This document shows positions 26,294 through 35,459 of a stretch of DNA of 64,000 bases, piece after piece. Position 1 is the stretch's first letter. Each line of letters opens with the position of its first letter. The DNA lies in assembly GCA_009780825.1 (NCBI GenBank), contig WQZH01000006.1, forward strand, positions 1 to 64,000. Direction: 5' to 3'. The notes under the pieces were generated by a model, which searched no databases, was not told the origin of the DNA, and was given only the letters and a program-made list of their open reading frames with translations. This DNA comes from Desulfobulbus sp. (GTDB taxonomy: Bacteria; Desulfobacterota; Desulfobulbia; Desulfobulbales; Desulfobulbaceae). Position numbers and translations under genes: made by a program.

Positions 26294-27136
26294 GACCTGC
26301 CCTCCCCAATATGTCCGTTGACTGCTCTGCCCTGTTTACACCTGTCTTCCGTTGCCTACATCTTTTCACCCCTTTAAGCAAAATACGAGCCAAAAACAGA
26401 AAAATACGAGCAGGCTACATCTTTTTAGGATTATTATTATAACATATTGATATAAAAATATTTTTATACATGACTCAACACTGGCACAACGGCATCAACA
26501 CCGAAACCAGGCCGCTCCTGCTCTATTTCCTGCCTGTGTGGCTCTCTTCATGTGACAATTTTTCTACATAACGGAAGAGTATGATTATTTTTCCGAATAC
26601 ATGAACAATAAATAAAAATATATAAATATATCAATATTAAAGAACGATATTGCTTCCCGTGTCATCCCGAGACAATACGGGCGCCAAGCTCTTCCTCTTG
26701 CTTGGGGCGACCGGAGAAAAGCATAAATTGTACACCATGGATTGATGCGAGAGATGGGCTACGCCCCTCGGCCGATGTGCGGGCGATAAGCCAAACGCGG
26801 GAGGAATCCCCTTGCTCAATCAAGCGCGCTGTGATTTGCACGGCGAAATGTGGCAGCAGAGATGCGCCTATAAGGGCGAAGTCCGGCAAGGGGGGAACTT
26901 GGGTGGAGCGAAGGGAGCGGCTGGTCAAGATATATTGCGAGCGGAGCGAACAAGCGACAGGCGCCAAAAGAAAGGCGGCCCGGCCGCTGAGACGATCCCG
27001 GTCGTCCGGCTCAGCGGCAGCGATGCCGACATCTTGCAACACCATGATTCTTTGTCATTTTGACCAAAGGGAGCAATCTTATCATGGCGGATGCCGACCT
27101 GATCGGCGCGGCAGAAATATTTCCGGATTTTCGGCA
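26294..27136. other. Long gene-free region upstream of PEP-CTERM gene 3
   Basis: About 840 bases. The first 350 are AT-rich and hold the sigma-54 site and an AT-rich stretch that weakly recalls the duplicated leader (CAATTTTTCTACATA near 26557). The part 26640-27085 is GC-richer and has frames in several directions, none of which I recognise. At 27052-27083 lies TTGTCATTTTGACCAAAGGG-type sequence resembling dispersed non-coding repeats known in several delta-proteobacteria. Confidence 0.45.
26378..26392 (-). promoter_or_regulatory. Sigma-54 promoter of PEP-CTERM gene 3
   Basis: TGGCTCGTATTTTGC on the minus strand, a match to TGGCACG-N4-TTGC with correct spacing, about 85 bases before the start codon at 26293. 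The flanking DNA differs from genes 1 and 2, so conservation of this site is informative. Confidence 0.72.
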
Positions 27137-27712
27137 TCACAATTCGCACAAGCCAGGGGTGGTTCCGATACGCCAAAGCGCGTAGGTCTGCTCCACCCGA
27201 TGTGCCGCTCCCATGCGGCCAAGCACGCTGGCATAGAGGGAAAAGTCCGCCACCGGGAACGGAGCACTGGCAAACATCGCGTTGATCGCAAGGTATTTGC
27301 CGACCTTGGTGGCGGGTGTGCGCTGCAGGCGGGCCAAGGTAATGTGCGGCGCATATTTCCGATTTTCCAGCTCGATGCCCATTTGGGCCAGCCGGGTGAC
27401 AATTTTGCGCTGCAAGGCCATCAACGGCTCACATCGCTCGACCCCTGCCCAGATGATGCGGGGCTGGCCGCCCCTGGGAGGGAAAAAACCCACGCCCCGC
27501 AGGCGCAGCGTAAATGGCGCGGCCTTGATCCCGGCCAGAGCCTCGCGGATGTCGAGGAACGTGGAACCATCGACTTCGCCGATGAAGCACAGGGTCAGGT
27601 GCAACTGGTCAGGGGATACCCACCGGGCATCGGGCAGGCCGCAGCAGAGCAAGGCGAGTTGTTCCCGTGTCGGCCCTGGCGGATCGATGGCGATAAAAAG
27701 CCGTTTGTTCAT
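27137..27712 (-). CDS. thpR: RNA 2',3'-cyclic phosphodiesterase
   Basis: A 191-residue 2H phosphoesterase (LigT family) that opens 2',3'-cyclic phosphates on RNA. Both catalytic motifs are visible: HLTLCF (near residue 38) and HITLAR (near 122). The N-terminus RLFIAIDPP is typical. It is last in the valS-nadC-thpR operon, 9 bases after nadC. Confidence 0.9.
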   Translation of the reverse strand: MNKRLFIAIDPPGPTREQLALLCCGLPDARWVSPDQLHLTLCFIGEVDGSTFLDIREALAGIKAAPFTLRLRGVGFFPPRGGQPRIIWAGVERCEPLMALQRKIVTRLAQMGIELENRKYAPHITLARLQRTPATKVGKYLAINAMFASAPFPVADFSLYASVLGRMGAAHRVEQTYALWRIGTTPGLCEL

Positions 27713-27721
27713 GCAGACGGA

Positions 27722-28558
27722 TCACTCGCGCCAATCCATGCCGATGTCGCAGGCGCGGGCGCTATGGGTAAGCGCGCCCACCGAGATAATGTCCACCCCG
27801 GTTTCGGCAATGGCGCGCACGGTTTCCAGATTGACCCTGCCCGAGGCCTCGATGATCGCCCGGCCGTTGATCAGTTCCACCGCTTGCCGCATGGTGGCGA
27901 GATCCATGTTGTCGAGCATGATCACCCCCACCTTGCAGGCCAGACATTCCTCCACCTGCGCGAGCGTGTCGGTCTCGACCTCGATATTGATGGTGTGCGG
28001 CGCCTTGGCCCGCACCCGGCGCACCGCCTCGGTGACGGAGCCGCAGGCGGCAATGTGATTGTCCTTGATCAGCACGCCGTCGCTCAGACTGTACCGGTGG
28101 TTATGGCCGCCGCCGGCCCGCACCGCGTATTTTTCCAAAAGCCGCAGGCCAGGAGTGGTTTTGCGGGTATCGGCGATTTTCGCCCTGGTGTGCCGAATCT
28201 CGGCCACAAAGGCCGCGGTCATGGTGGCGATGCCGCAGAGCCGCTGCACCAGGTTGAGCGCCACCCGTTCGCCCCGCAGCAGGGTGCGGGTAGCGCCGCT
28301 GATCTGCAGCAGCGTCTTGCCCTGGCCCGCCCGGCTGCCGTCAGGTACGGCTCCGGTACAGACCACGGCCGGATCGAGCAGGCGGAAAACCCGCGCAGCC
28401 ACGCTTTCCATGCCCGCCACGGTCATGGGCTGGCGAGCGACAAAACTGCCTTGCGCCCGATCCGCCGGCGAAAAAATCGCCTCGGTGGTGATGTCGCCGT
28501 GCTCCAAATCCTCAACAAGAAAATGGCGCAACAGGGTATCGAGAAGAAAGGTATCCAT
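27722..28558 (-). CDS. nadC: Quinolinate phosphoribosyltransferase
   Basis: A 278-residue cytoplasmic enzyme making nicotinate mononucleotide from quinolinate and PRPP in NAD synthesis. Typical segments are LEHGDITTE (near 17), ATRTLLRGERVALN, ADTRKTTPGLR, AGGGHNHR and EVETDTLAQ. It starts one base after the valS stop, so the two are co-transcribed. Confidence 0.95.
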   Translation of the reverse strand: MDTFLLDTLLRHFLVEDLEHGDITTEAIFSPADRAQGSFVARQPMTVAGMESVAARVFRLLDPAVVCTGAVPDGSRAGQGKTLLQISGATRTLLRGERVALNLVQRLCGIATMTAAFVAEIRHTRAKIADTRKTTPGLRLLEKYAVRAGGGHNHRYSLSDGVLIKDNHIAACGSVTEAVRRVRAKAPHTINIEVETDTLAQVEECLACKVGVIMLDNMDLATMRQAVELINGRAIIEASGRVNLETVRAIAETGVDIISVGALTHSARACDIGMDWRE

Positions 28559-28559
28559 A

Positions 28560-31244
28560 TCAGCTCAATTTGCGTAAACGTTCGGTAGATTCCATGGTCT
28601 TGGCCAGCCGGGCGCGGATCTCGGCCTCCTTGTCCCGCTCCTTGGCCACCACCGCCGCAGGCGCGTTGCGCATGAACTGCTCGTTGCCGAGCTTGCCGGC
28701 CACCCGTTCCAATTCCTTTTCCAGCCGGGCCTGTTCCTTGGCCAGTTTGTCCAGTTCACCGGCCACGTCGATCAGCCCCTTGAGCGGCACCACCAGTTCC
28801 ACATCCTGCACCAGCCCGTGGCCGGCGTCGTCCGGCACCGCGCCGCTCTCCACGATGACCAGCGAACCGGACCGAGCCATGGCCTGAATACCGGGGGCGA
28901 ATTTGACCAATATCCGCCTCTTGGCCGGATCAGGACAGATGAGCGTCGCCTCGATCTTGACGCTGGGATGCACTTCAGCCTCGGTGCGGATGGTGCGCAG
29001 GCCGGAGATGACGTCCATGAGCAGGTTCATCGTGCCCTCCGCCTCGCCATCCTCCCAGGCCGGGTTCATCTCGGGAAAGGACTCGACCATGATCAAGCCG
29101 CGCGTGCCGGGCAACTGGCTCCAGATCTCCTCGGTGACGAACGGCGTAATGGGGTGCATCAGCTTGAGGATCTGTTCCAGGACGACCAGCAACACCGCTC
29201 TGGCCTGATCGCGGACCGCTGCGTCCTCGCTGGACAGGTCAGCCTTGATCCATTCCAGGTACCAGTCGCAGAACTCGTGCCAGATGAAGTGGTAGTTGGC
29301 CTGCGCCACCTCGTTGAAGTTGTACTCGTCCAGCGCCGCCCGCACCGCGCCGATGGCAGCGTTGATCCGGCTCAAGATCCAGCGGTGCGCGCACGCCAGT
29401 TGTTTGGGATCGGCTGCCAGGGCAGTGATCGCCGGATCAGCCGCAGCAAGATGCATCTGGGCGAACCGGGCCGCGTTCCACAGTTTGTTGATGAAGCGGC
29501 GATACCCGTCGATGCGCTCCTCGTCCATGCGGATCTCGCGGCCTTGGGCGGCAAAGGCGGTGAGGGTGAAGCGGAAGGCGTCGGTGCCGTACTGCCCGAT
29601 CATCACCAACGGGTCGATGACGTTGCCGGTGGACTTGGACATCTTCTTGCCGTGCTTGTCGCGCACCAGGGCATGGAGATACACCTCGTGGAAGGGGACC
29701 TCGCCCATGAAGTGCAGCCCCATCATCATCATCCGCGCCACCCAGAAAAAGAGGATGTCGAAACTGGTGACCAGCACCGAGGTGGGGTAGAAGGTGGCCA
29801 ATTCCCTGCTCTGCTCCGGCCAGCCCAGGGTGGAGAAAGGCCACAGGGCCGAACTGAACCAGGTGTCCAGCACGTCGCTTTCCTGCTGCAGGTTGGTGGA
29901 GCCGCAAAAAGGGCAGATATCCGGGCTGTTGACCGCAACGGTCAGCTGGCCGCAGCCCTCGCAGGTCCAGGCCGGGATACGGTGGCCCCACCAGATCTGC
30001 CGGGAGATGCACCAGTCGCGGATGTTTTCCATCCAACTGTAGAAGGTGCGGTACCAGGTGTTGGGATAGAGCCTGATCCGCCCTTCCCGGACAGCGGCCG
30101 CCGCCTTGTCGGCCAAGGGCCGGACGCTGACGAACCATTGCTTGGAGGTGGTGGGCTCCACCACTGTGCCGCAGCGGTAACACTTGCCCACCGCGTGCTG
30201 GTATTCTTCGATTTTTTCCAGAAAACCCTGCGCTTCCAGGTCGGCCACGATCCGCCCACGGCAGACGAACCGGTCCAGGCCCGCATACCGGCCGGCTTCC
30301 TCGTTCATCACGCCGCGATCATCCATCACCTTGATCCGGGGCAGGTCGTGACGCAGACCGATCTCGTAATCGTCGCGGTCGTGCGCCGGGGTGACCTTAA
30401 GCGCGCCGGTGCCGAATTCCCGCTGCACATGATGATCGAAGACCACCGGAATGGTGCGGCCGGTGAGCGGCAGGCTGATGCCGACGGCGGCCAGGTGCTG
30501 GTAGCGCTCGTCCTCGGGATGCACCGCCACCGCCGTGTCGCCGAGCATGGTTTCAGGGCGGGTGGTGGCCACCACCACATGGCCGGAACCGTCGGCGTAG
30601 GGGTAGCGGATGTGGTAGAGTTTGCCGTCGACCGGGTCATGCTCGACTTCGTCGTCGGCCAGGGCTGTGTAGCAGCGTGGGCACCAGTTGACGATGTAGT
30701 CGCCCTTGTAGATCAACCCTTCCTGATACAGGCGGACAAACACCTCGCGCACCGCCCGCGACAGTCCCTCATCCATGGTAAACCGTTCGCGGTCCCAGTC
30801 GCAGGAGGCGCCCATGCGCTTGAGCTGGTTGATGATGGTGCCGCCCTTCTCCTCCCTCCAGGCCCAAACCCGCTCGATAAACTTCTCCCGGCCGAGGGCG
30901 TGGCGGCTCAACTGTTCGCTGGCCAGTTGGCGCTCGACCACATTCTGGGTGGCGATCCCGGCGTGATCGGTACCCGGCACCCACAGGGTATTGTCGCCGC
31001 GCATCCGATGATAGCGGACCAGAATATCCTGGAGGGTATTGTTGAGGGCGTGGCCGATATGCAGCACACCGGTGACGTTGGGCGGCGGGATGACGACGGC
31101 AAAGGCCGGCTTGCCCTCGTCCATGCGGGCGCTGAAGGTTTTCTCCGCAAGCCAGCGGGCATACCAGCGCCGTTCCACTTCGGTAAACTCGTAGGCCTTG
31201 GGCAGGTCGTTCTTCTTGGGATTGTCTGAATCTGTCGCTTGCAT
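28560..31244 (-). CDS. valS: Valyl-tRNA synthetase
   Basis: An 894-residue class I synthetase. PPPNVTGVLHIGHAL (54-68) holds the HIGH motif, and KKMSKSTGN (near 532) the KMSKS loop. The editing domain (ATTRPETMLGDTAV) and zinc-type Cys pairs (CYRCG, CEGCG, CPFCG) are present. A C-terminal coiled coil (about 825-894) typical of bacterial ValS ends the protein. The ATG at 31244 is chosen since the frame upstream to 31460 has no similarity to the family. First gene of the valS-nadC-thpR operon. Confidence 0.95.
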   Translation of the reverse strand: MQATDSDNPKKNDLPKAYEFTEVERRWYARWLAEKTFSARMDEGKPAFAVVIPPPNVTGVLHIGHALNNTLQDILVRYHRMRGDNTLWVPGTDHAGIATQNVVERQLASEQLSRHALGREKFIERVWAWREEKGGTIINQLKRMGASCDWDRERFTMDEGLSRAVREVFVRLYQEGLIYKGDYIVNWCPRCYTALADDEVEHDPVDGKLYHIRYPYADGSGHVVVATTRPETMLGDTAVAVHPEDERYQHLAAVGISLPLTGRTIPVVFDHHVQREFGTGALKVTPAHDRDDYEIGLRHDLPRIKVMDDRGVMNEEAGRYAGLDRFVCRGRIVADLEAQGFLEKIEEYQHAVGKCYRCGTVVEPTTSKQWFVSVRPLADKAAAAVREGRIRLYPNTWYRTFYSWMENIRDWCISRQIWWGHRIPAWTCEGCGQLTVAVNSPDICPFCGSTNLQQESDVLDTWFSSALWPFSTLGWPEQSRELATFYPTSVLVTSFDILFFWVARMMMMGLHFMGEVPFHEVYLHALVRDKHGKKMSKSTGNVIDPLVMIGQYGTDAFRFTLTAFAAQGREIRMDEERIDGYRRFINKLWNAARFAQMHLAAADPAITALAADPKQLACAHRWILSRINAAIGAVRAALDEYNFNEVAQANYHFIWHEFCDWYLEWIKADLSSEDAAVRDQARAVLLVVLEQILKLMHPITPFVTEEIWSQLPGTRGLIMVESFPEMNPAWEDGEAEGTMNLLMDVISGLRTIRTEAEVHPSVKIEATLICPDPAKRRILVKFAPGIQAMARSGSLVIVESGAVPDDAGHGLVQDVELVVPLKGLIDVAGELDKLAKEQARLEKELERVAGKLGNEQFMRNAPAAVVAKERDKEAEIRARLAKTMESTERLRKLS

Positions 31245-31468
31245 AGCTATCCGATGTGCCGCCTCCTTATGGGCGGCTGTATTGGCGAGGATGAAATGTT
31301 TCCCGGAATCCGGGCGGAAGGCATGCCGGCTATCCTGGCGGGCATCGCGGCCGATGGCGGCGCTTCCGCGCCGCTGAACAGCGGCGTCGGCCGAGCGGGC
31401 AGGGCTTGCCTCGCCGTTCATCTTCCGGAAATCACGGGCTCCAACAGCCTTATCGTGCATGAATCGCC

Positions 31469-32542
31469 CTACAGCACGCTCCAGGGTTTGGGTATGAAAA
31501 TTTGCGTATACAGGGCCAGGGCGTAGCGGTCGGTCATGCCAGCAATGAAATCGCAGACCTGACGGTGGTCCTGTTGTTCATCTTCTTCCGTCTGTGCCGG
31601 ACGGCGTGGACGGCAGCAGTTGCCTATGCCGTCTTCGGGCAGCTCGTGTTCCAGAAAATAACCGTACAGGTCGCGGATGATCCGCTGCGCCTTCTCGAAC
31701 TCGTTATGCACCCGATAGTTACGGTAGACGTTGTCGTAGAGGAAGGAGCGCAATTCGTTGATGGTGTCGTTCATCCGCGCGCTCAGATAAAGCCGGCCGT
31801 CGCCGCGCGCCAGGGTGGTGGCGACCAGGTCGCCGACCATGGCGTTGATCCGCTGCCAGGAACGGTCGCCCAGCACTGTCCGTAGGTGCGCGGGCAAGTC
31901 GTTGTTGGCGAGCATGCCGCCGCGCAGAGCATCATCCATATCGTGGTTGACGTAGGCCATGATGTCCGCCACCCGCACCAGTTGCCCCTCCAGGGTGGCA
32001 GACAGCTCAGTGGTGTCGTCCGGGAGGATCGCGCCGTACCCTTTGGAATGCTTGAGGATGCCGTCGCGGACCTCCCAGGTGAGATTGAGGCCCTGACCGT
32101 CGTTTTCCAGGCAATCGACAATGCGTAGGCTCTGTTGATAGTGCTTGAATCCCTTGGGATGCAACTGGTTGAGGCTGAATTCGCCGGCATGGCCGAAGGG
32201 GGTATGACCAAGGTCATGGCCCAGGGCGATGGCCTCGGTCAGGTATTCGTTGAGCCGCAGGCAGACCGCCATGGTGCGGGCGATCTGCGACACCTCCAGC
32301 ACATGGGTCAGGCGGGTGCGGTAGTGGTCGCCGGCCGGGGCGAGGAACACTTGCGTTTTGTGCTTGAGCCGGCGGAAGGTCTTGGAATGAATGATCCGGT
32401 CCCGGTCGCGCTGAAAGGCGGTACGCAGATGGCAGGGGTCCTCCTCGGTCATCCGCCCCTGCGACCGGCTGCTCAGGCAGGCGTACGGCGACAGCATCAC
32501 CTGTTCCCGCGCTTCCTGCTGTTCCCGGATGGTGTTGGTCAT
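31469..32542 (-). CDS. dgt: dGTPase-like HD-domain triphosphohydrolase
   Basis: A 357-residue HD-superfamily enzyme of the dGTPase-like group, which releases triphosphate from dNTPs. The metal-binding residues are in RLTHVLEVSQ (His), ALGHDLGHTPFGH (His-Asp) and VADIMAYVNHDMDD. The N-terminal FQRDRDRIIHSKTFRRLKHK motif is typical. An ATG three codons earlier (32551) is also possible. It lies 24 bases (or 15) downstream of prfB, on the same strand. Confidence 0.88.
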   Translation of the reverse strand: MTNTIREQQEAREQVMLSPYACLSSRSQGRMTEEDPCHLRTAFQRDRDRIIHSKTFRRLKHKTQVFLAPAGDHYRTRLTHVLEVSQIARTMAVCLRLNEYLTEAIALGHDLGHTPFGHAGEFSLNQLHPKGFKHYQQSLRIVDCLENDGQGLNLTWEVRDGILKHSKGYGAILPDDTTELSATLEGQLVRVADIMAYVNHDMDDALRGGMLANNDLPAHLRTVLGDRSWQRINAMVGDLVATTLARGDGRLYLSARMNDTINELRSFLYDNVYRNYRVHNEFEKAQRIIRDLYGYFLEHELPEDGIGNCCRPRRPAQTEEDEQQDHRQVCDFIAGMTDRYALALYTQIFIPKPWSVL

Positions 32543-32566
32543 GACGTGCAACGTTCGCTACCGGTC

Positions 32567-33677
32567 TCAGGGCTGCCAGAGCAGAAAGGCCTTGATGAAG
32601 GGATCGAGCCGGCCGTCGAGGACCGCATCGACATTGCCGTCCTCGGTGTTGGTGCGGTGATCCTTGGCCAGACGATAGGGCTGGAGCACATAGGAACGGA
32701 TCTGGCTGCCCCAGGCGATTTCCTTCTTGTCGCCCTGGATGCTTTCCTGGGTGCGCAACTGTTCCTCCTTCTCCCGCTCGAACAACCTGGCCATCAACAT
32801 TTTCATGGCCATATCCTTGTTCCGGTGCTGGCTGCGCTCGTTCTGGCACTGCACCACGATCCCGCTGGGGAAGTGGGTGATGCGGATGGCCGAATCGGTC
32901 TTGTTGACGTGCTGGCCGCCGGAACCGCTGGCCCGGAAGGTGTCGATCCGGATATCCTTGTCGTTGATCTCGATGGCCACATCGTCGTCCAGCTCGGGCA
33001 TGACCATCACCGAGGCGAAGGAGGTATGCCGCCTGCCACTGGCGTCAAACGGCGAGATGCGCACCAGCCGGTGGATGCCCACCTCGGAGCGGAGATACCC
33101 GTAGCCGTGCCTGCCCCTGACCAGGATGGTGACGCTCTTGGTGCCGGCCTCGTCGCCGGGCAGCAGATCGAGGATGTCGGCTTTGAAGCCCTTGCTCTCC
33201 GCCCAGCGCAGATACATGCGCAGCAGCATACCGACCCAATCCTGGGCCTCGGTGCCGCCGGCGCCGGCATGGATGGTAAGGATGGCGCTGTTGGCGTCGT
33301 GCTCGCCGGAAAACATGCATTCCAGCTCCACCAGATCGATACGGCGGCGCAGTTCGGCCAGGCCGGAGACGACATCCCGGTACGTCTCCTCGTCGTTCTC
33401 CTCGACCGCCATGTCGAGCAGCATGCCGGCGTCGTCAAGGTCGTTGTAGTTCTTTTCCCAGATGCCGATCAGATCTTGAAGCTGGCCCAAATGCCGCTGT
33501 ACCCGTTTGGCTTCGTCCTGATTATCCCAGAAATTGGGGCTGACCGTCTGCCGCTCCAGCAGTGCGACTTGCTCACGCTTGCCATCCAAGTCAAAGATGC
33601 TCCTTGAGCACATGCATCCGGCCCTTCAGGCTCTCAAGCAGTTGTCGCGATTCCGCTGATTCGGTCACATCGACCAT
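32567..33677 (-). CDS. prfB: Peptide chain release factor 2, programmed frameshift
   Basis: RF2 terminates translation at UGA and UAA. The gene is read in two frames: 28 codons from the ATG at 33677 to CTT at 33594, then a +1 shift over the in-frame TGA (33593-33591) into GAC at 33592, continuing to 32567. The joined product is 369 residues. The slip site is CTT TGA C with AAGGAG just upstream, the classic autoregulatory arrangement. Tripeptide region SPFD, GGQ motif [13 protein letters not shown] and RF2 length are all as expected. dgt-like follows at once. Confidence 0.95.
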
Positions 33678-33709
33678 GATTCACCTCGCTGTGTGCAAAC
33701 AAAAAAAGA

Positions 33710-33736
33710 AACGAGCCCGCCCTGGGGCGCCTCGTT
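33710..33736 (-). terminator. Terminator-like hairpin in the prfB leader
   Basis: Minus strand AACGAGGCGCC...GGCGGGCTCGTT is followed by TCTTTTTTTG. It lies between the apparent prfB promoter and the start codon (33 bases to the ATG), so it could be an attenuator rather than an end of the lnt transcript. Confidence 0.6.
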
Positions 33737-33757
33737 ACGGTTCGTTCAGAAAAACGT

Positions 33758-33786
33758 ATACTAAACAGAATCGATGCAAGTCTCAA
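33758..33786 (-). promoter_or_regulatory. Probable promoter of prfB
   Basis: On the minus strand, -35 TTGAGA (33786-33781) and -10 TAGTAT (33763-33758) are spaced by 17 bases. It lies after the lnt terminator and before the leader hairpin. Confidence 0.5.
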
Positions 33787-33810
33787 GAGAGAAAGGCCCG
33801 CCGATGCAGA

Positions 33811-33840
33811 AAAACCGGGGCTTCGGACAGTGCCCCGGTT
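33811..33840 (-). terminator. Terminator of lnt
   Basis: AACCGGGGC...GCCCCGGTTTTTC on the minus strand, 30 bases after the lnt stop, ends the corC-lnt transcript. Confidence 0.8.
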
Positions 33841-33869
33841 CTCTTCAATCTGCACTCCGTCCTTGTGAC

Positions 33870-35459
33870 TCACAGACGGCGCATGCGGCGGACAACCACC
33901 AGCAGAAATGCCAGTACGGCACAGATCATTCCGAACCAATGGCCGCCCCGGCCAAACACCGTGTCCAGTTCAAGCAGCGGCACCGGAGCGGTCTGGGCCG
34001 CCTCGACAAAGAGTTCGGTCTGGGCGGTGATCCGGCCCAGGGGATCGACAAAGCCGCTGATGCCGGTATTGGCGGCACGGACCAGGGTTCGTCGGTTTTC
34101 CACCGCCCGCAGCACGGTCATGGCCATGGATTGGTACGGGGCGCTCGACCGTCCGTACCAGGCATCGTTGGTGATGTTGACCAGGAGATTGGCACCCTGA
34201 TCCACGCTCTCGCGGGCGATATCGGGAAAGATGGACTCGTAGCAAATCAACATCCCCAGCCGCATCGCGCCCAGGATCAGCGGCTTTTGCCGGGCCCCTT
34301 CCGAGAAATCGCCGATATCGGCCACCAGCGGCTGCAAGAAAGGCAACCAACGGCGCAGGGGCACGTATTCGCCGAAGGGCACCAGATGCCGCTTGGCGTA
34401 CTCTCCGCCGACCTGGCCGCCGGGTCCCAGCAACAGGGCGCCGTTCCAGTACCGCTCCTGTTCGGCGCCGTCTTCCCGGGCAGCCACGGTGATCAACGGC
34501 GTCCCGGTGAGCAGCCAGACATTGTCGGCTGTGGTAAAGGCGGTCAGCCGGTTCGCCAGCGGGTCTCTTTGCGGATAAAACGGCAGGGCTGTTTCCGGCC
34601 AGATCACCAGGTGGGCGTCTTCTTCCCGCACCACCCGCTGCGAGAGCCGGAGATAGGTGTCGACCGTGGCCGCTTTGGTGGACTGCGACCATTTGACGGC
34701 CTGGTCAATGTTACCCTGGATCACGGCCACCCTGGCCTGCCGCGCTTGGGCCAGGGCCGCGTCCACCGCCTGATACCGCGCCAACGAATAGCCGCTGGTG
34801 GCCACCAGCATGGCCATGGCCGCCAGCAGTGGCCACCGCGCCTGGCGGGAAGGATAGGCTGGACGGCGGAGCCGGTCGAGACCAGCCGCCACCAGGCTGT
34901 TGGTCAGCACCAACGTGAAAGTGAGCAGATGATGGCCGCCAAGATCGGCCGCCTGAATCAGCATGGGCTGGCCAAACAAGCCATAGCCGAGGTCCATCCA
35001 TGGGAATCCGGTAAACAGCACCGCCCGGAGGTACTCGCATCCGACCCATGCCACCGGCGCGGTCCATACCAACGCGGCCGCCGAATAATGCCGGTTGCCA
35101 TGGCGACTGACAGCCAGTCCCATCACAAAGCAGCCCATCGCCGGAAAACAGGCCATGTAGGCGGCCAGCAGCACCAAGGCCGGCAGGGACAGGTTCAACG
35201 GCAGGCCCCCGTAGCGGCCGAGCACGATCAGTATCCAATAGAGCAGGGCCAGATGATACACCAGGCCAAATAACCATCCGGCCAGGAGGCTGCGGACGGG
35301 ACGGGCATGGAGCACCGAAAAGAGCAAGGGGGTCAGCCCGACAAACAGCAGCGGCCACCAGCCGATCCGGCCGGGCATGGCGGCGGCGAGCAGGCCAGCG
35401 GACGCGAAAGCGGCCGGAGCCAGGGCAACGAGGCCGTCAGCTTTGCGGCTCGGTCTCAT
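33870..35459 (-). CDS. lnt: Apolipoprotein N-acyltransferase
   Basis: A 529-residue inner-membrane enzyme that adds the third acyl chain to bacterial lipoproteins. About seven membrane segments in the first 230 residues precede a nitrilase-fold periplasmic domain and a last C-terminal helix. The catalytic Glu289 (WPETALP), Lys356 (EYAKRHLVPFGE) and Cys406 (LICYESIFP) are present. The start at 35459 overlaps the upstream gene by 23 bases; the longer open frame reads antisense-like shadow of that gene. It should mature lipoproteins such as the one at 49869. Confidence 0.93.
   Translation of the reverse strand: MRPSRKADGLVALAPAAFASAGLLAAAMPGRIGWWPLLFVGLTPLLFSVLHARPVRSLLAGWLFGLVYHLALLYWILIVLGRYGGLPLNLSLPALVLLAAYMACFPAMGCFVMGLAVSRHGNRHYSAAALVWTAPVAWVGCEYLRAVLFTGFPWMDLGYGLFGQPMLIQAADLGGHHLLTFTLVLTNSLVAAGLDRLRRPAYPSRQARWPLLAAMAMLVATSGYSLARYQAVDAALAQARQARVAVIQGNIDQAVKWSQSTKAATVDTYLRLSQRVVREEDAHLVIWPETALPFYPQRDPLANRLTAFTTADNVWLLTGTPLITVAAREDGAEQERYWNGALLLGPGGQVGGEYAKRHLVPFGEYVPLRRWLPFLQPLVADIGDFSEGARQKPLILGAMRLGMLICYESIFPDIARESVDQGANLLVNITNDAWYGRSSAPYQSMAMTVLRAVENRRTLVRAANTGISGFVDPLGRITAQTELFVEAAQTAPVPLLELDTVFGRGGHWFGMICAVLAFLLVVVRRMRRL

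Noticed and set aside
26662..27045. Minus-strand frame of 127 codons in the empty region
   Set aside because: No ribosome site, no family resemblance and atypical residue use; plus-strand frames of similar length overlap it.
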